This document shows positions 1 to 10,390 of a stretch of DNA of 64,000 nt, one piece after another; within the stretch, counting starts at the first letter, position 1, and each line of letters begins with the position of its first letter. Below the pieces are notes generated by a model. The model worked only from the letters and a program-made list of their open reading frames with translations, did not search any database and was not told the DNA's origin. The position numbers were made by a program, and so were the translations under genes. Origin of the DNA: Stentor roeselii (lineage: Eukaryota > Ciliophora > Heterotrichea > Heterotrichida > Stentoridae); contig RSEH01000164.1 in the NCBI GenBank assembly GCA_006503475.1, positions 1-64,000 of the forward strand, written 5' to 3'.

Positions 1-688
1 TCATCTTAAGAATATAAGATATCTAAGTCTAATACAACACAGAAATATTTTACAGTAACAAAGTGAAAAAATATCATCAAGCTCTATGATAATAACTTAA
101 AACCCTCAAAGAATATTATTCATTTTTCAAGGAACTCATAATGAATTTAATACTATTTGAGTAATAGTTACTCTTAGTGGAAAGTTTGTAATCATTAGAA
201 CAGCCATTTCAATTTTTCAAGGAAATTCAATCAAATATGGTTTTATTTAAAATTTCACTCTTTAATTATAAGATATTTTGAAATAACTTAAATTAAAATA
301 TATCTTAAAACACTCAAAATGGTGGGTTGTAAAGAAAATCTATTTAAACCAAACTTACAAAAAGATGATGGAATAATATATCTTATCAGTTAATATTGCT
401 CAAATTACTATTAAAAGCAGTAGAAAAAAACAAAATTTTGATTTTCTTGAATATGTGATAAAAAATCAATGCTAATTTAAGATTCTGATAATTCAATATT
501 CATAATAAAGTTATACTATCAAGATTTAATCCTAAATGGAATACGCTGATAGGGAAATTTTAAGATAATTTCTGAATAGATGATTATTTTATACTTATGT
601 ATATCATTTTTTTCTTTCAGGGATAACTTATTTATTAAACTTATAATGAAATTTAATAAACCTAAATATATTTACTTAATGAAAATTC
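1..688. other. AT-rich flank without a recognised gene
   Basis: This stretch lies downstream of the minus-strand WD40 gene. I see no long reading frame, RNA-gene signature or coding-like stretch. A 13-base motif ending in caaggaa occurs twice, near 122 and 212, and is probably chance in DNA this AT-rich. Confidence 0.5.
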
Positions 689-2716
689 CTAAAATAAATA
701 GCCTAGTTCATATTCTAATTCATAATTCGATTCTATCCAATTTTTTGATTCGCTCAGATTTGTAAAATTAAATTCTTGTCGCCTTTCATTTATATTCCAA
801 ACTGATAAATTTCCATACAAATTTGCAGATACAAAATGATGATCATTATTATTAAATATTTTCGATATGGTTTGATTTCCTTGTAGAATCGCAAACAGTT
901 CTTTATTCTTAACATCCCAAACTCTTAGAATGCAATCATTTCCCCCTGTTGCCAGATAATTTGCATTCCTCGTAAACTTAACAGAAATAACTTCATCTTT
1001 AAGCCCTTTTAAAACAAAAATTTGAGTTTGATTCTCAAGATTCCACAATATAATTTCTCTCCCAGCAGATGCACCTAATTTTTCATCATCAGAAATATCA
1101 ACACATAATACAATATATAAATTACTTAAGAGAATTTTTGAAATTCCACCCATTGAAAGATTCCAAAATATTAAATTATTGGATAGTCCTTCTGAGGAAC
1201 TCAATAAATATTTTGAATTAGAAGAGATGCAAGTTGAATTAACATCAGACACATGAGATTTTAATATAGTGAAGTAGTTATCTTCTTCTAAATCATGAAT
1301 CACCACATCATTAGAGCTTCCAAAGCAAATAAATTTATTGTTCATACTTACAGATAACCTTGAAAATTGATGCAGGGTTATAAATGAATCAAATGAATTC
1401 GATTCGAGGTTTATGATTCCTATTTTTGATTTATTTTTTAAGGCTGAAAACAGAAAATTTTCAGATGCAACAATGCCAATAGCTATCGAATCAAAAAATT
1501 TAAATATATGTATTAATTTTTTTGAATTAATGCACCATACTCTGATCACTTTATCACTAGAGCTTGAAATTATTGATTTATCGTCAGGTGTTACACAGGA
1601 TGCAATAATCTTATCATTGTGCCCAGTTAGTGTTTTATAAAGTTGACCTGTATTAAACATCCATATTCTTAATAATTTATCATCTGAGCATGTTATTATA
1701 TATATGTTATTCTTCGTTAATGATATTGAATTTATATTCTTTTCATGGGCCTTAATCGAATAAATAGTACCGAAATATTTTAAATCCCAGATTTCTAAAT
1801 ACTTCCCCATGCTTAAACACATCAAATTTTGATTAGATATTAAGCAGGATCCTATATCTTCATTGATAACTATTTTTCTGATAATATTGTCATTCTTAGT
1901 TTTTTTTATAATAATTTCTCTTGAATTTATCCCAGAAATGATAAACTGAGAATCTGCACTTATAGCAACTAAAATAACTGGCCCACTGTAATCTCTGTAA
2001 ATAAATTCCAAGCATTTTTTTTCTAAATTCCATGAATGAACAGTTCTGTCATTTGATCCAGAGATGCAAAATGAATCATCCTTAGAGACTGCCAAGCAGT
2101 TTACATATGATAAATGTTTTGCAAAGCATGATATTTGAAATTTATTTTTTACATCCCATAACCTAACACAAAAATCATTTGATCCTGTAATAATTGTGGT
2201 CCTGTCATTAGTTATTGATATGCATTTCACATATCCCATGTGATTTTTTAGAATATTATAAAATCTAGTTTTTTTATCGTTACTTTTAACTTTTTTAATG
2301 TCAAGAGTCAAATTCCTCTTTATTACTTCTTCAATTGGTTTGAAAAAGATTGGCACTATAGTCATTTCTGAATTTTTTAACAATCTTATTTCTTGAATAT
2401 ATTCATAATCAATTCTTTTGATTCTAATTAGTTTATAATACTGGTTTATAATAGAATTCAGCTCTAAAATTATCGATTTTGTCATTTCTTGTGTAAATTT
2501 TATTAAATTAGCTACATTCTTTATGATTTCTTTTCTAAATGCTTTCAGAGTAGATATTCTATTTAAAATTTCTTCATTTTCTGATTCTAATTCAATATTT
2601 TCGAAGTTGTGCTTGTCTTTTGGGTTTAAGTGTTGAACTATGTGAATATTGCATAGAAAAACATTAGCACAGTGACAATAAAAGGAAGGGTTACTTGTAC
2701 AATCTAAGCACTCCAT
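689..2716 (-). CDS. B-box-like zinc finger / WD40 repeat protein
   Basis: Predicted 675-residue scaffold protein. Residues 1-45 carry a Cys/His cluster (CLDC, CHC, CNIH, then further His) typical of a B-box zinc finger. A helical, probably coiled-coil stretch covers about 50-115. From about residue 155 to the end there are roughly twelve WD40-type repeats with the usual GH...(F/W)D ends (for example RLWDVK, RIWMFN, RVWDVK), enough for two seven-bladed-type propellers if some blades are degenerate. The family usually acts as a protein-interaction platform; the partner cannot be read from sequence. The start is the first ATG, just before the zinc cluster, and the stop is TAG. The gene stands alone, with AT-rich flanks on both sides. 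Confidence 0.8.
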   Translation of the reverse strand: MECLDCTSNPSFYCHCANVFLCNIHIVQHLNPKDKHNFENIELESENEEILNRISTLKAFRKEIIKNVANLIKFTQEMTKSIILELNSIINQYYKLIRIKRIDYEYIQEIRLLKNSEMTIVPIFFKPIEEVIKRNLTLDIKKVKSNDKKTRFYNILKNHMGYVKCISITNDRTTIITGSNDFCVRLWDVKNKFQISCFAKHLSYVNCLAVSKDDSFCISGSNDRTVHSWNLEKKCLEFIYRDYSGPVILVAISADSQFIISGINSREIIIKKTKNDNIIRKIVINEDIGSCLISNQNLMCLSMGKYLEIWDLKYFGTIYSIKAHEKNINSISLTKNNIYIITCSDDKLLRIWMFNTGQLYKTLTGHNDKIIASCVTPDDKSIISSSSDKVIRVWCINSKKLIHIFKFFDSIAIGIVASENFLFSALKNKSKIGIINLESNSFDSFITLHQFSRLSVSMNNKFICFGSSNDVVIHDLEEDNYFTILKSHVSDVNSTCISSNSKYLLSSSEGLSNNLIFWNLSMGGISKILLSNLYIVLCVDISDDEKLGASAGREIILWNLENQTQIFVLKGLKDEVISVKFTRNANYLATGGNDCILRVWDVKNKELFAILQGNQTISKIFNNNDHHFVSANLYGNLSVWNINERRQEFNFTNLSESKNWIESNYELEYELGYLF

Positions 2717-3811
2717 TTTTATAAGTACTGTCTATATTTTATACTGTATAAACATTATCTAAATTGTTCAGAAGGTATAAATTTAATTAACTTCTAATAT
2801 TGATAAGTAAACTAATGATGAATAAGAATAATTACCTAATAAAATTCAGTTTTAGATAAATATTGCATCAAATATTAAATCTAATTAACTAGAGATACAA
2901 CTTGTTTAGACTTTTAGCCATGATTAATAGATATTCTCAATTACTTTATTTGTAATCGTTATATTCATCACTGATTATGATTTAACTTTCCAAACCTCAA
3001 ACTTTGAAGTATAGTCTGAATCATATTTATACCTGTAGGATTCCTCATATATTTGTTTTAGGCTATAATTATTTATCTTTAAGCTACTTTGAGTTAGATG
3101 GCTCTTTATTAGTATCATATAACTACAAAATACTAAATTATAAGGTATATGTTGCACTCATCTAAACTTAATGAATTGATGTAACCTTGAAACTTAAAAA
3201 TTTAAGCAAAAGCATCATCAAAGAGCTGATTTAGAGTTTTTTGGTATAGCAGACACTTAAAGAATTATTATAAACCAGAAAGACATGATTAAAAGACTGA
3301 TGACTAGTGAAATTTCACATGTCTTGAGAGGTAAAGTGAAACTTAAATTAGATGGAAAATTGTTGAATGAAAGACCAGTTTGGATAACAGTACAATCCTT
3401 CAGAAATATATCAATTGCGGTTTTTAAATTATAGATTATAATGTACTTTTGAAGACTACTCTAAAATAATCTGAACTTAATAACAGATAACTTTGATTCA
3501 ATTTTAAGTATTTCAAGCTATAAATTGATTAATTTAATTTTAAAAATTCAAATCTGAAAAATAAGAGATTGAAATTGAATATAATCCAATAGAAAATTTT
3601 CTTCATAAGCTTCATAAAAGATGATAGACCCAATTAAAGATTTTCATTAGTATTCGAAAATAAATTTTCCTCAATTATAATTCATCTTACGAATATTAAT
3701 TTATTTGTATCAATGCTTCTTTACTTACATTTTAAACCCCTAATATTAAATATTATTCAACCCATTAATATTTTAAAGCTCTATATATGCAAAAATTCTT
3801 TAAATTCATAT
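2717..3811. other. Intergenic region of about 1.1 kb
   Basis: AT-rich DNA between two minus-strand genes. It holds one coding-like but broken stretch on the plus strand (about 3185-3434, listed separately). The 60-codon minus-strand frame near 2975-3157 has no recognisable composition or motif and is not called. No other structure is seen. Confidence 0.5.
3185..3434 (+). pseudogene. Possible decayed coding fragment, perhaps transposase-like
   Basis: An ATG at 3285 opens a 49-codon frame ending in TAG at 3432-3434. The same frame continues upstream for about 30 codons of protein-like sequence interrupted by two stop codons. The order (helical stretch, short linker, then a KLKLDG motif followed by a tryptophan) loosely recalls the first catalytic strand of hAT-type transposases, but the match is weak and made by eye. 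It could equally be an unrelated dead gene or chance. No terminal repeats or target-site duplication were seen. Confidence 0.2.
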
Positions 3812-4927
3812 TTATCTTTTAATAGGATCGTCTGGTGTTCCATCAAGAGTATTACATTTATCACCAAATGGGCCTTTGGCTTTATAATGAGAGTAATGCT
3901 GACTTTCAACTAATGGCAAACCACATAAATAACAAAAAGCATTTTTACCTTTACAAAGAGGTGAAAAGCATCTCATAAATTTGCAGCCTGATATCTTTTC
4001 ACACATAGATTTACAATGAGGGCATCTTTTAAATCCTAATGCCTTCATAGCTTCTTCTAATATTCTTTCATCCTCTTCAATAACCCTCTGTTTATTCTTT
4101 AATTCAATTGACCGAAATTCTAAACAAGTAGAGCAGTCATCCCTAAGACATCCTCCACATTCCCCAAAATATTCAAGATTAGCTATTTCAAGTTCATCAG
4201 TATCTTTGATTGGCTGAAGCATAAAAAACAAAGGACTCTCAAAATTTTTTAAAATTTTCTTCAAAAGGACTCTTTTGAATTTTTTATATATTTTCTTTTC
4301 AATTAGATATTTAATAATTACTTCATTTATTTCAACGTTGCATTGAGGACAAACTATTTCATTTTTTAAAACTTTATGGTCAAGGACTAGTTGTTCAATA
4401 TATTCTTTAATACTTGTCTTACAAAAGGTATGTCCACAGTCTAATTTTAGTTCTTCTTCTATTTTAATATCTTGTAAGCATAAACTACAATTAAAAGTTG
4501 AATTTATAGGAATTTTAGGTTCAGATAGAAGTGAACTAAAAGATCTAGAACCTCCAAATGCAAGTATAATAAATGATTCATTTATAATTGATGAGCATTC
4601 TAAACATTTTGTGTTTTCTAGGTCTAATAATGAAGGACTTGAAATTCTGGTTAGCTTCTGCAGACAGATAGGACTGCAAACTTTATGAGAGCATGATAAA
4701 ATTATACTTTGTTTATTAGAGGTATCATCAATGCAAGTCCCACATTGGTCACACTCTTTCAGACTAAGGATTTGATCGCTTGTTTTCCCTGATCTCTTAT
4801 AATTTAAAAAATAAAAAATTGACATTATAATTTCTATTGATTTTAAAATTGTTGCATCTTCTGGACTGGTTTCTAGACTTTGATCAAGCAAGTTCAATTG
4901 AGACTCTAAGCACTCCACTATATTCAT
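3812..4927 (-). CDS. RBR-like E3 ubiquitin ligase, copy 1
   Basis: A 371-residue Cys-rich protein. Residues 59-111 form a RING-like C-x2-C...C-x-H-x2-C-x2-C...C-x2-C cluster. Residues 147-196 form a second RING in which the sixth ligand is Ser172 instead of Cys. A short Cys cluster at 257-268 may be a reduced IBR. Residues 302-335 match the RING2/Rcat module: CPHC, then SGC-x2-M-x-C, with Cys315 at the position of the catalytic cysteine that carries ubiquitin in RBR ligases. The next gene upstream, 5312-6424, is a tandem paralogue of the same length and order. Ligase activity is inferred from the family; the missing zinc ligand in RING1 makes E2 binding uncertain. Confidence 0.75.
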   Translation of the reverse strand: MNIVECLESQLNLLDQSLETSPEDATILKSIEIIMSIFYFLNYKRSGKTSDQILSLKECDQCGTCIDDTSNKQSIILSCSHKVCSPICLQKLTRISSPSLLDLENTKCLECSSIINESFIILAFGGSRSFSSLLSEPKIPINSTFNCSLCLQDIKIEEELKLDCGHTFCKTSIKEYIEQLVLDHKVLKNEIVCPQCNVEINEVIIKYLIEKKIYKKFKRVLLKKILKNFESPLFFMLQPIKDTDELEIANLEYFGECGGCLRDDCSTCLEFRSIELKNKQRVIEEDERILEEAMKALGFKRCPHCKSMCEKISGCKFMRCFSPLCKGKNAFCYLCGLPLVESQHYSHYKAKGPFGDKCNTLDGTPDDPIKR

Positions 4928-5311
4928 AATTATAATTAAGTTCGTAATTTAAAAAATTTGTAGGCTTGATCTATATTTGAAAAGTAGATTCTCTCAAAGT
5001 AGACTTATAAATAAATGTTTTAAAAAAAAATGGTTTATCGAATTTCTACATTCGCTTACTTTTCCAAGAAATTCACAAGAAGATGCATAATAACTAATGA
5101 AACAAACATTTGTATATCAACTATTATTCAAGAGACGGAAATTCAATATTGATAATTACTATAATCATCATATTGAATGCTATAAATTTTTTATAAACTT
5201 TTTTAAATCTAAGAAAAGTTTAACAAAGAACTCAACTCATTCTTTTTGTCTTTTTAATTAAAGATCTACCTTAACATAAAAACATTTTTTAGTAAAATAA
5301 TTTATTTCTAA
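4928..5311. other. Intergenic region between tandem RBR-like genes
   Basis: AT-rich spacer holding the 5' flank of the downstream paralogue. The only structure noted is the 33-base block at 4972-5004, which is shared with the 5' flank of the other copy and listed separately. Confidence 0.5.
4972..5004 (-). promoter_or_regulatory. Upstream block shared by the RBR-like paralogues (copy 1)
   Basis: A 33-base block about 45-77 bases upstream of the ATG at 4927 closely matches 6440-6472, which lies at nearly the same distance from the ATG of the paralogue. Both contain two AGTAGA/ATAGA units spaced about 16 bases apart. It may be a promoter element or merely sequence left from the duplication. 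Genic and spacer sequence nearer the ATG is less alike, which favours selection. Confidence 0.35.
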
Positions 5312-6424
5312 TTAATCTTCTTTATCAGGATTCAAATTATTACAAATCTTACCGTATGTTCCTTGAATCGTAAAATGTTCATAGTACCGAGATTCTTCTA
5401 AACAATCTCCACATAAATAACAAAAGAAAGTCTTCATTCTACAAATATTCGATGGGCAACTCATAAAATTACACCCTGAAACTTTTTCGCACATAGCAAA
5501 ACATTTCGGGCATCTTTTATATCCAAGATTCTTCGCATATTCTAAAAACATTTCATCATCTTTTTCACTTAATTTCTTTAAAAATAACTGTTCATTATAA
5601 TCAATCTGTCCTGCTAAAATATTTCTACAACTTTCACAAGTTTCATATAATCGACATCCTCCACAATTTCCAAAAGCTTCATAATTCCCTACTTCGAATT
5701 CATCATAGAAACTGAAAGACTGTCTATAAAAAAATAAAGGTCTTTCATCATTTCCAAGGATTTTCTTAAGCTGGACTCTTTTAAATTTTTTAAAGTTTTC
5801 CTTATCGGTCAAGGTTTTTATAATGAGTTCATTTATCGGAGCATTACAAGCAGGACAAATCATTTGATTACTGAGGACTTGTTGATTGAGAATCAGGTCT
5901 TCTATAATGGCTTTTAAGCAAGTCCTGTCATAGATATGTCCACATTCCAATTTGATTACTTCTTCAGTTGGGTGTTCGATGTAACATATTTCGCAAATAT
6001 TGACTGAAAGGCTGTTTTTAAGAGGTGATATTAATGATTTAGGTCCTCCCAAGGCGTTAGTGATTAGTGATTTGTTTATTACGGTCTGACATTCAAGGCA
6101 TCTGGTTTTTTCGAGTTGTAAAAGTGAAGGACTTGAAATCTTGGCAAGTTTCTCGAGACATGAGGAACTGCAAATTTTATGGGAACATGATAATTTTATT
6201 ACTCCTGGATTTAGATCAACTTCAATCACTGAGCCGCATTGGTTACACTCTTCAAGATTTGGATTTTTCGTATTTGATCTACCAGATCTCTTGTATCGTA
6301 AATATGTAAATATTTCGTTTATGTTTTGAATTGATTTCATACATATTGAATCGTCTGGCTTTATTTGAATCATTTCTTCAAGCAAGTTCAGATGAGATTC
6401 TAAAGCACTAACTAAATTAATCAT
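5312..6424 (-). CDS. RBR-like E3 ubiquitin ligase, copy 2
   Basis: A 370-residue tandem paralogue of the gene at 3812-4927, same strand, same domain order: RING-like cluster at 60-112, second RING at 144-193, short Cys cluster around 254-266, and RING2/Rcat-like module at 305-338 with SGC-x2-M-x-C giving Cys318 as the likely catalytic cysteine. In this copy the second RING has Asp166 at the fifth zinc-ligand position and keeps Cys169 at the sixth, the reverse of copy 1, which keeps the fifth and has lost the sixth. Asp can bind zinc in some RINGs, so this copy may have the better preserved RING1. Function as a ubiquitin ligase is a family inference. Confidence 0.75.
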   Translation of the reverse strand: MINLVSALESHLNLLEEMIQIKPDDSICMKSIQNINEIFTYLRYKRSGRSNTKNPNLEECNQCGSVIEVDLNPGVIKLSCSHKICSSSCLEKLAKISSPSLLQLEKTRCLECQTVINKSLITNALGGPKSLISPLKNSLSVNICEICYIEHPTEEVIKLECGHIYDRTCLKAIIEDLILNQQVLSNQMICPACNAPINELIIKTLTDKENFKKFKRVQLKKILGNDERPLFFYRQSFSFYDEFEVGNYEAFGNCGGCRLYETCESCRNILAGQIDYNEQLFLKKLSEKDDEMFLEYAKNLGYKRCPKCFAMCEKVSGCNFMSCPSNICRMKTFFCYLCGDCLEESRYYEHFTIQGTYGKICNNLNPDKED

Positions 6425-6744
6425 TTATAATCGATATTCTATATTTTAAAAGTAGATTGCTTTGAAATAGACAGTTTCTACAGTTGACTGTAAATGGTTA
6501 AATTGAAAAGTAGACATTTTTTTATATTATGAAAATTTTAAGTCTCTTGCAAGGAATAATCTAAATGTGTGAAATTAGTAAATCGATTTAACTTCAACAA
6601 GATAATAATAAACATCGATGATATTATATAATAAAAAATTCTTAAGATCTATTCATTTCTCTCTATTAATCACAAACAGCTAAATTAATTTCAATTCTCA
6701 TCCAAACACCCTAAATACCAAAAGACCTATCTTAATATTAATCT
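6425..6744. other. Intergenic region of about 320 bases
   Basis: AT-rich spacer upstream of the RBR-like copy 2. It contains the shared 33-base block (6440-6472) and a further gaaaagtagac-like unit near 6504. Nothing else is seen. Confidence 0.5.
6440..6472 (-). promoter_or_regulatory. Upstream block shared by the RBR-like paralogues (copy 2)
   Basis: This is the partner of 4972-5004, starting about 16 bases from the ATG at 6424. A third, shorter match to its AAAAGTAGA core follows near 6504. Promoter function is inferred only from conservation between the two paralogues. Confidence 0.35.
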
Positions 6745-8364
6745 CTAATTCCTCTTCCTTTTGCTATTAAAACAATCCTTAACAACCACAGTTTTCGCTC
6801 TCAGATTTTTAGTCTTATGACAAGAATCACAGATCTTAGAATTCTGATTATTAAAAGTGCAATATTCACATTTCCAGTGTCCTCTCTGGTTACATCCTTT
6901 GCAAATCTTCTCATTCGAATTTTTTCCACAAATTTCACAAGTTGGTTCAACTTTATTCATAAATTTTTTTTTTTCACATTCAAAACAAAGTTCATATTCA
7001 GAAAATCCTCCACAGTTCCGACAAACTTGGGCAAAATTACAATTTAAACAATAATCGACTCCAATCTCTACTTGTGCAGCGCATTTTTTACAAAAATTAC
7101 TTTTTTTAGATAAACAACTGCGACATAGTTGCTGAATCGAAAACTCTCCACATGATCTACAAACAGAGGGTGTTAATATCTGTGATTTTTTTAGATTTTC
7201 ATTGAAAAAACCACAGAAACATTGAAAAGAATTTAATTCTAATAAATTTCCACATTTTAAGCATTTCCATTGTTTAATCATTTGTAAACTGGGTGTTTTA
7301 ATCACTTGTGAAAGTGTCGGGAATACTTCAAAATCTGTTTTTTTGTCTTGTTGTTGAAATTCAAAACCTGTCTTATAAAAAGTTGGATTTTGTGGTAAAA
7401 AATCCTGAGTTGATGAAAAAATCTTTTTTTCTTGATGATCGATTTCAAAATTTATCGGGGAATTATTTTCTTGAAAAACTTTAGTAATGAGTTTTGGTAA
7501 AAACTTTAAAAGATTCAAGTCTTTTGTGAATTGAAAATTCGAGTTATTCGGAATAAGCAGGAATGAGTCAGGGATAAGACTTTCTTCGACTATCATCAAA
7601 AGGGCTTCTGAGATGTCATCAATTCTGAGTCGTTTTCGATATCCTTTCGCGATGAAAAGATGATTATCGTTATTTCTGTATAAACAAGAAATACAGTCAT
7701 TTTTTCTGAGAATCATTCCACGAAATGTGATTTTTTGACTTAGGCAAAGAATACTCATCAAATTTTCATAGCAGTGATGGTTAAATGTGAAAGAGTTGAT
7801 TTTTATGAAGTAGTGATTTTGAATGAGTTCTTCAAGATGAGGGAAGTTTTTTACTATATTAAAGTCGAGATTTATAATCATTTCTTTTTTTGTTAAGGTC
7901 TCGATGAATAACTTGCTGTTGATTATTGGATCTAATTGAAGAAAGGATTTTAACTTTGTCTCGATGGTTGAGGAATTTATGGATTGAAGCTGTAATTGTA
8001 ATTTAGGGTCAATTAAATGAGGGTCGTTTTTACTGCATAATGATTACAAAAGTTCCAGGTAAACTAGTCTTGAATTCAAAGACTCATCATAAAACCTATT
8101 TCCTTGAACCTCATTAAGTAATTTTTCAATTTCATTCGATTTTTCAACATACCGACCTTGATTTAGATTCTGATTATCAATAAAAGGCACCTCGAATATC
8201 GGAGTACTTTTCTTTAAATCATCAAATAATTTTACACTTGGTTTCTTATTGTTATCCACGACAGGGACTTTAGAGATAACAGTACGAGAACGATTCGATA
8301 CATTCGTTTGACGAATATTGTAATTTTTATTTGATTTGTTGAAATTATTCGTAGTTCTACTCAT
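6745..8364 (-). CDS. RanBP2-type zinc-finger, Cys-rich protein (one 15-base intron)
   Basis: Two minus-strand frames (8364-8048 and 8032-6745) are joined by removing the intron 8033-8047, giving about 534 residues. The ATG at 8364 is preferred because farther upstream the frame runs almost into the stop of the next gene. The first third is Asn/Lys/Ser-rich and probably disordered. The middle is predicted globular and unrecognised. The last ~190 residues are packed with CxxC pairs forming repeated zinc ribbons, ending in a classic RanBP2 finger (W-x-C-x2-C-x3-N-x6-C-x2-C). Such fingers bind ubiquitin or single-stranded RNA; which applies here cannot be told. Without the intron the second exon would lack about 50 plausible codons before its first ATG. 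Confidence 0.75.
8033..8047 (-). other. 15-base intron in the RanBP2-type zinc-finger gene
   Basis: Coding-strand sequence GTAATCATTATGCAG, with A at position 10. If retained it gives an immediate in-frame TAA. Removal joins two protein-like frames. Confidence 0.8.
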
Positions 8365-8439
8365 ATTATAACAATTAAACTTGAAAATAATACTTAAAAC
8401 AATCACAGAATAGTCTATAATTTGAAAATCCTTATTCAA

Positions 8440-9018
8440 TTAAATTATCGGATTAGTAAAAATCAACTTCGGTGAATTTTTCGTGTAAACCTGTGAACGA
8501 AAAACCGGCTTAAACATATTTTCCTCTAAAATTCGATTCGTGTTTCTATCAGTTGGAATGAACTTCGAAGGAACATTCAAGTCCGCCTTTGAATATGAAA
8601 TACTTTCCAAGAACTTCTCAGGAGAAACTTTTCGAATGGCAGGTGGAGGGAATCTTGGAGGCACATTCAAAATTTTATCTTCTTTTTTCATCTCAACGAT
8701 TTTTAAGTTCATTTTTTTTCTGATCTGATCAAGTTTAACTAGGCGACTTTCAATCATTTCCTTGTTAAAAATCGAGTCATTTTTAGGAGTGATAATAGAA
8801 TTCTTTGACTTTTTTGGACTAGAGAAAGGAAGAGGCGAGTTTCTCAAACTTCTGGGTTCATCAATTTCGAATCTTTGCGAAAAGGGCAAATCAGCCAAGC
8901 GGTTCAAAGAGAACTCTTTCGAATTTCTATTTTTAAACCCATTAAACTGTTTTTTTCCAAAACAATCAGTTCCCAAATTAGGATTTTCGACCTTGAAACT
9001 AAGAATTCTTCCCTTCAT
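8440..9018 (-). CDS. Unrecognised 192-residue Lys/Ser/Pro-rich protein
   Basis: I do not recognise this protein. It is basic and rich in Ser, Lys, Pro and Asn, with several SP motifs that could be phosphorylated and one predicted helix around residues 88-115. No signal peptide, membrane segment or zinc cluster is seen. The start codon lies 15 bases after the stop of the upstream gene (9034-9522), and the stop lies 75 bases before the next start, so it sits in a dense run of minus-strand genes. The spacer to the upstream gene contains no GT, so a missed intron joining the two is excluded. Confidence 0.6.
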   Translation of the reverse strand: MKGRILSFKVENPNLGTDCFGKKQFNGFKNRNSKEFSLNRLADLPFSQRFEIDEPRSLRNSPLPFSSPKKSKNSIITPKNDSIFNKEMIESRLVKLDQIRKKMNLKIVEMKKEDKILNVPPRFPPPAIRKVSPEKFLESISYSKADLNVPSKFIPTDRNTNRILEENMFKPVFRSQVYTKNSPKLIFTNPII

Positions 9019-9033
9019 TAATTATTTATCGAT

Positions 9034-9522
9034 TTAATGTCGAGGACTACCGTCAGTTTTACTGTATCCTATCAAAGAGCTTTTCCGAACTGAATCAACG
9101 AGATTAACTGAAACAGGTGAAAAGTTACTTGAGTAGGTTCTTTCTCTTTTGCAAAGAGGAAAAGAACTTGGTGTGGAAAGTTCGGAATTCGCGATTTCTT
9201 CAGTATTTTTATGAGAACCAACGTTTTTACATTGTACGGTTAGACTACCTTCGCCTGAAATCGAGAAAAGTCGTCGAACTGGGCTTTTTAAATGAGAACC
9301 TTTTAAAGCTTTTTGAAGACCTTCTGAACTTTTGTAAAGACGATTCGAACGTGACTTGATCGGACTTTCAAAAACTGTGATTTCGTCGTTTATGTCTGAT
9401 CGGTCTTCGAAATAACGCATGTCTTTCACACGGATGTGACAGGAGGACTCGAAGTCTTCTACTGTCATCACCCGGCTACCACAGTCGACACATGAAAAGG
9501 TACTTGGAATGTTGGATCCCAT
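9034..9522 (-). CDS. Unrecognised 162-residue Ser-rich protein with N-terminal Cys pair
   Basis: I do not recognise this protein. Residues 10-30 contain CVDCG and a later CH pair that might bind one metal ion. The rest is Ser/Arg-rich and probably disordered. The start is the first ATG after an AT-rich flank. It precedes the unrecognised gene at 8440-9018 on the same strand by 15 bases. Confidence 0.55.
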   Translation of the reverse strand: MGSNIPSTFSCVDCGSRVMTVEDFESSCHIRVKDMRYFEDRSDINDEITVFESPIKSRSNRLYKSSEGLQKALKGSHLKSPVRRLFSISGEGSLTVQCKNVGSHKNTEEIANSELSTPSSFPLCKRERTYSSNFSPVSVNLVDSVRKSSLIGYSKTDGSPRH

Positions 9523-9765
9523 TTCTTTATTATTGATATTTAGAGGAATTTTTTAGAGGATTTTTTTAGTGAAGATATTTTTTATGGAGCTTTTTGATGA
9601 AAGGTTGAATTTGGAGAGTTTAGAAGAATTTTTGAATTTATGAGAAAATTTTTTTGGGTTTGAAGGTTTTTTAGAGTTTTGGTAAATTTTAGAGATTATT
9701 TGAAATTTTTCTCTTATTATTTAACTATTCATTAGTATTAGTCTATCATCATCTACCAATCTATC

Positions 9766-10344
9766 CTACACATGATTAACAGAACTATCCTTGGGTTTCC
9801 TTAAAAACAGTGGAACATACCCTCCTGATTTTACTTTACTTTCCATTTTTTCAGCTTTTTTCCTTCCAGTTAAGCTAAAATCTTTATATTCAACCGCTTT
9901 CAACTTTTGTATTTCCTCAATTTGACTAATAACCATTTCCTTCAGTTTTGCATTTTTTTCTTCAGTCTGAACAAGTTTCTGCTCAATTTCGCTGTGAACA
10001 ACGAATTCAGTTTGAGTAAATTTATCTTCCGATTCGACCAGTTGTTTGAAATCTTTAGCCATGGAAAGCATGGAAATTATTTGTTTATCCTTCTCTTCAT
10101 TCTTGATGATCAAGTCTTTGACTTTCCTTTCAAGTGCAAAAACTTCAGAATTCTTTGCTTGACAGAGACTCATCAATTCTTTGACTTTATTTTCATTGGT
10201 TTCGAATAAGGAAAGTTTTTCTTCATAGTCTTTTATTTTAAACAAGGCACTTTCGAGTTCTTCTTTAAGACGTTGAACGAGATCTGAACACTCTTCTGGC
10301 ATCATTTCTTCGATTTCTTCTTGAATCACGGTCAAAGAGGTCAT
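9766..10344 (-). CDS. Coiled-coil protein, 192 residues
   Basis: An acidic to neutral, Lys/Glu/Leu-rich protein with heptad-like spacing from about residue 10 to 160, predicted to be a continuous coiled coil. The tail is basic and probably disordered. No family is recognised. It is divergently arranged with the dsRBD-DZF gene: the two start codons (10344 and 10391) are 46 bases apart, so the promoters must be shared or very small. Confidence 0.6.
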   Translation of the reverse strand: MTSLTVIQEEIEEMMPEECSDLVQRLKEELESALFKIKDYEEKLSLFETNENKVKELMSLCQAKNSEVFALERKVKDLIIKNEEKDKQIISMLSMAKDFKQLVESEDKFTQTEFVVHSEIEQKLVQTEEKNAKLKEMVISQIEEIQKLKAVEYKDFSLTGRKKAEKMESKVKSGGYVPLFLRKPKDSSVNHV

Positions 10345-10390
10345 TTATTAAGTTGCACAATGGAAGATCTGAATGTTTTATTATATTTAA

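Noticed and set aside
9766-9780. Possible 15-base intron at the 3' end of the coiled-coil gene
   Set aside because: Starts GTT, has G at position 10, and the extension adds only about 15 codons without family support.
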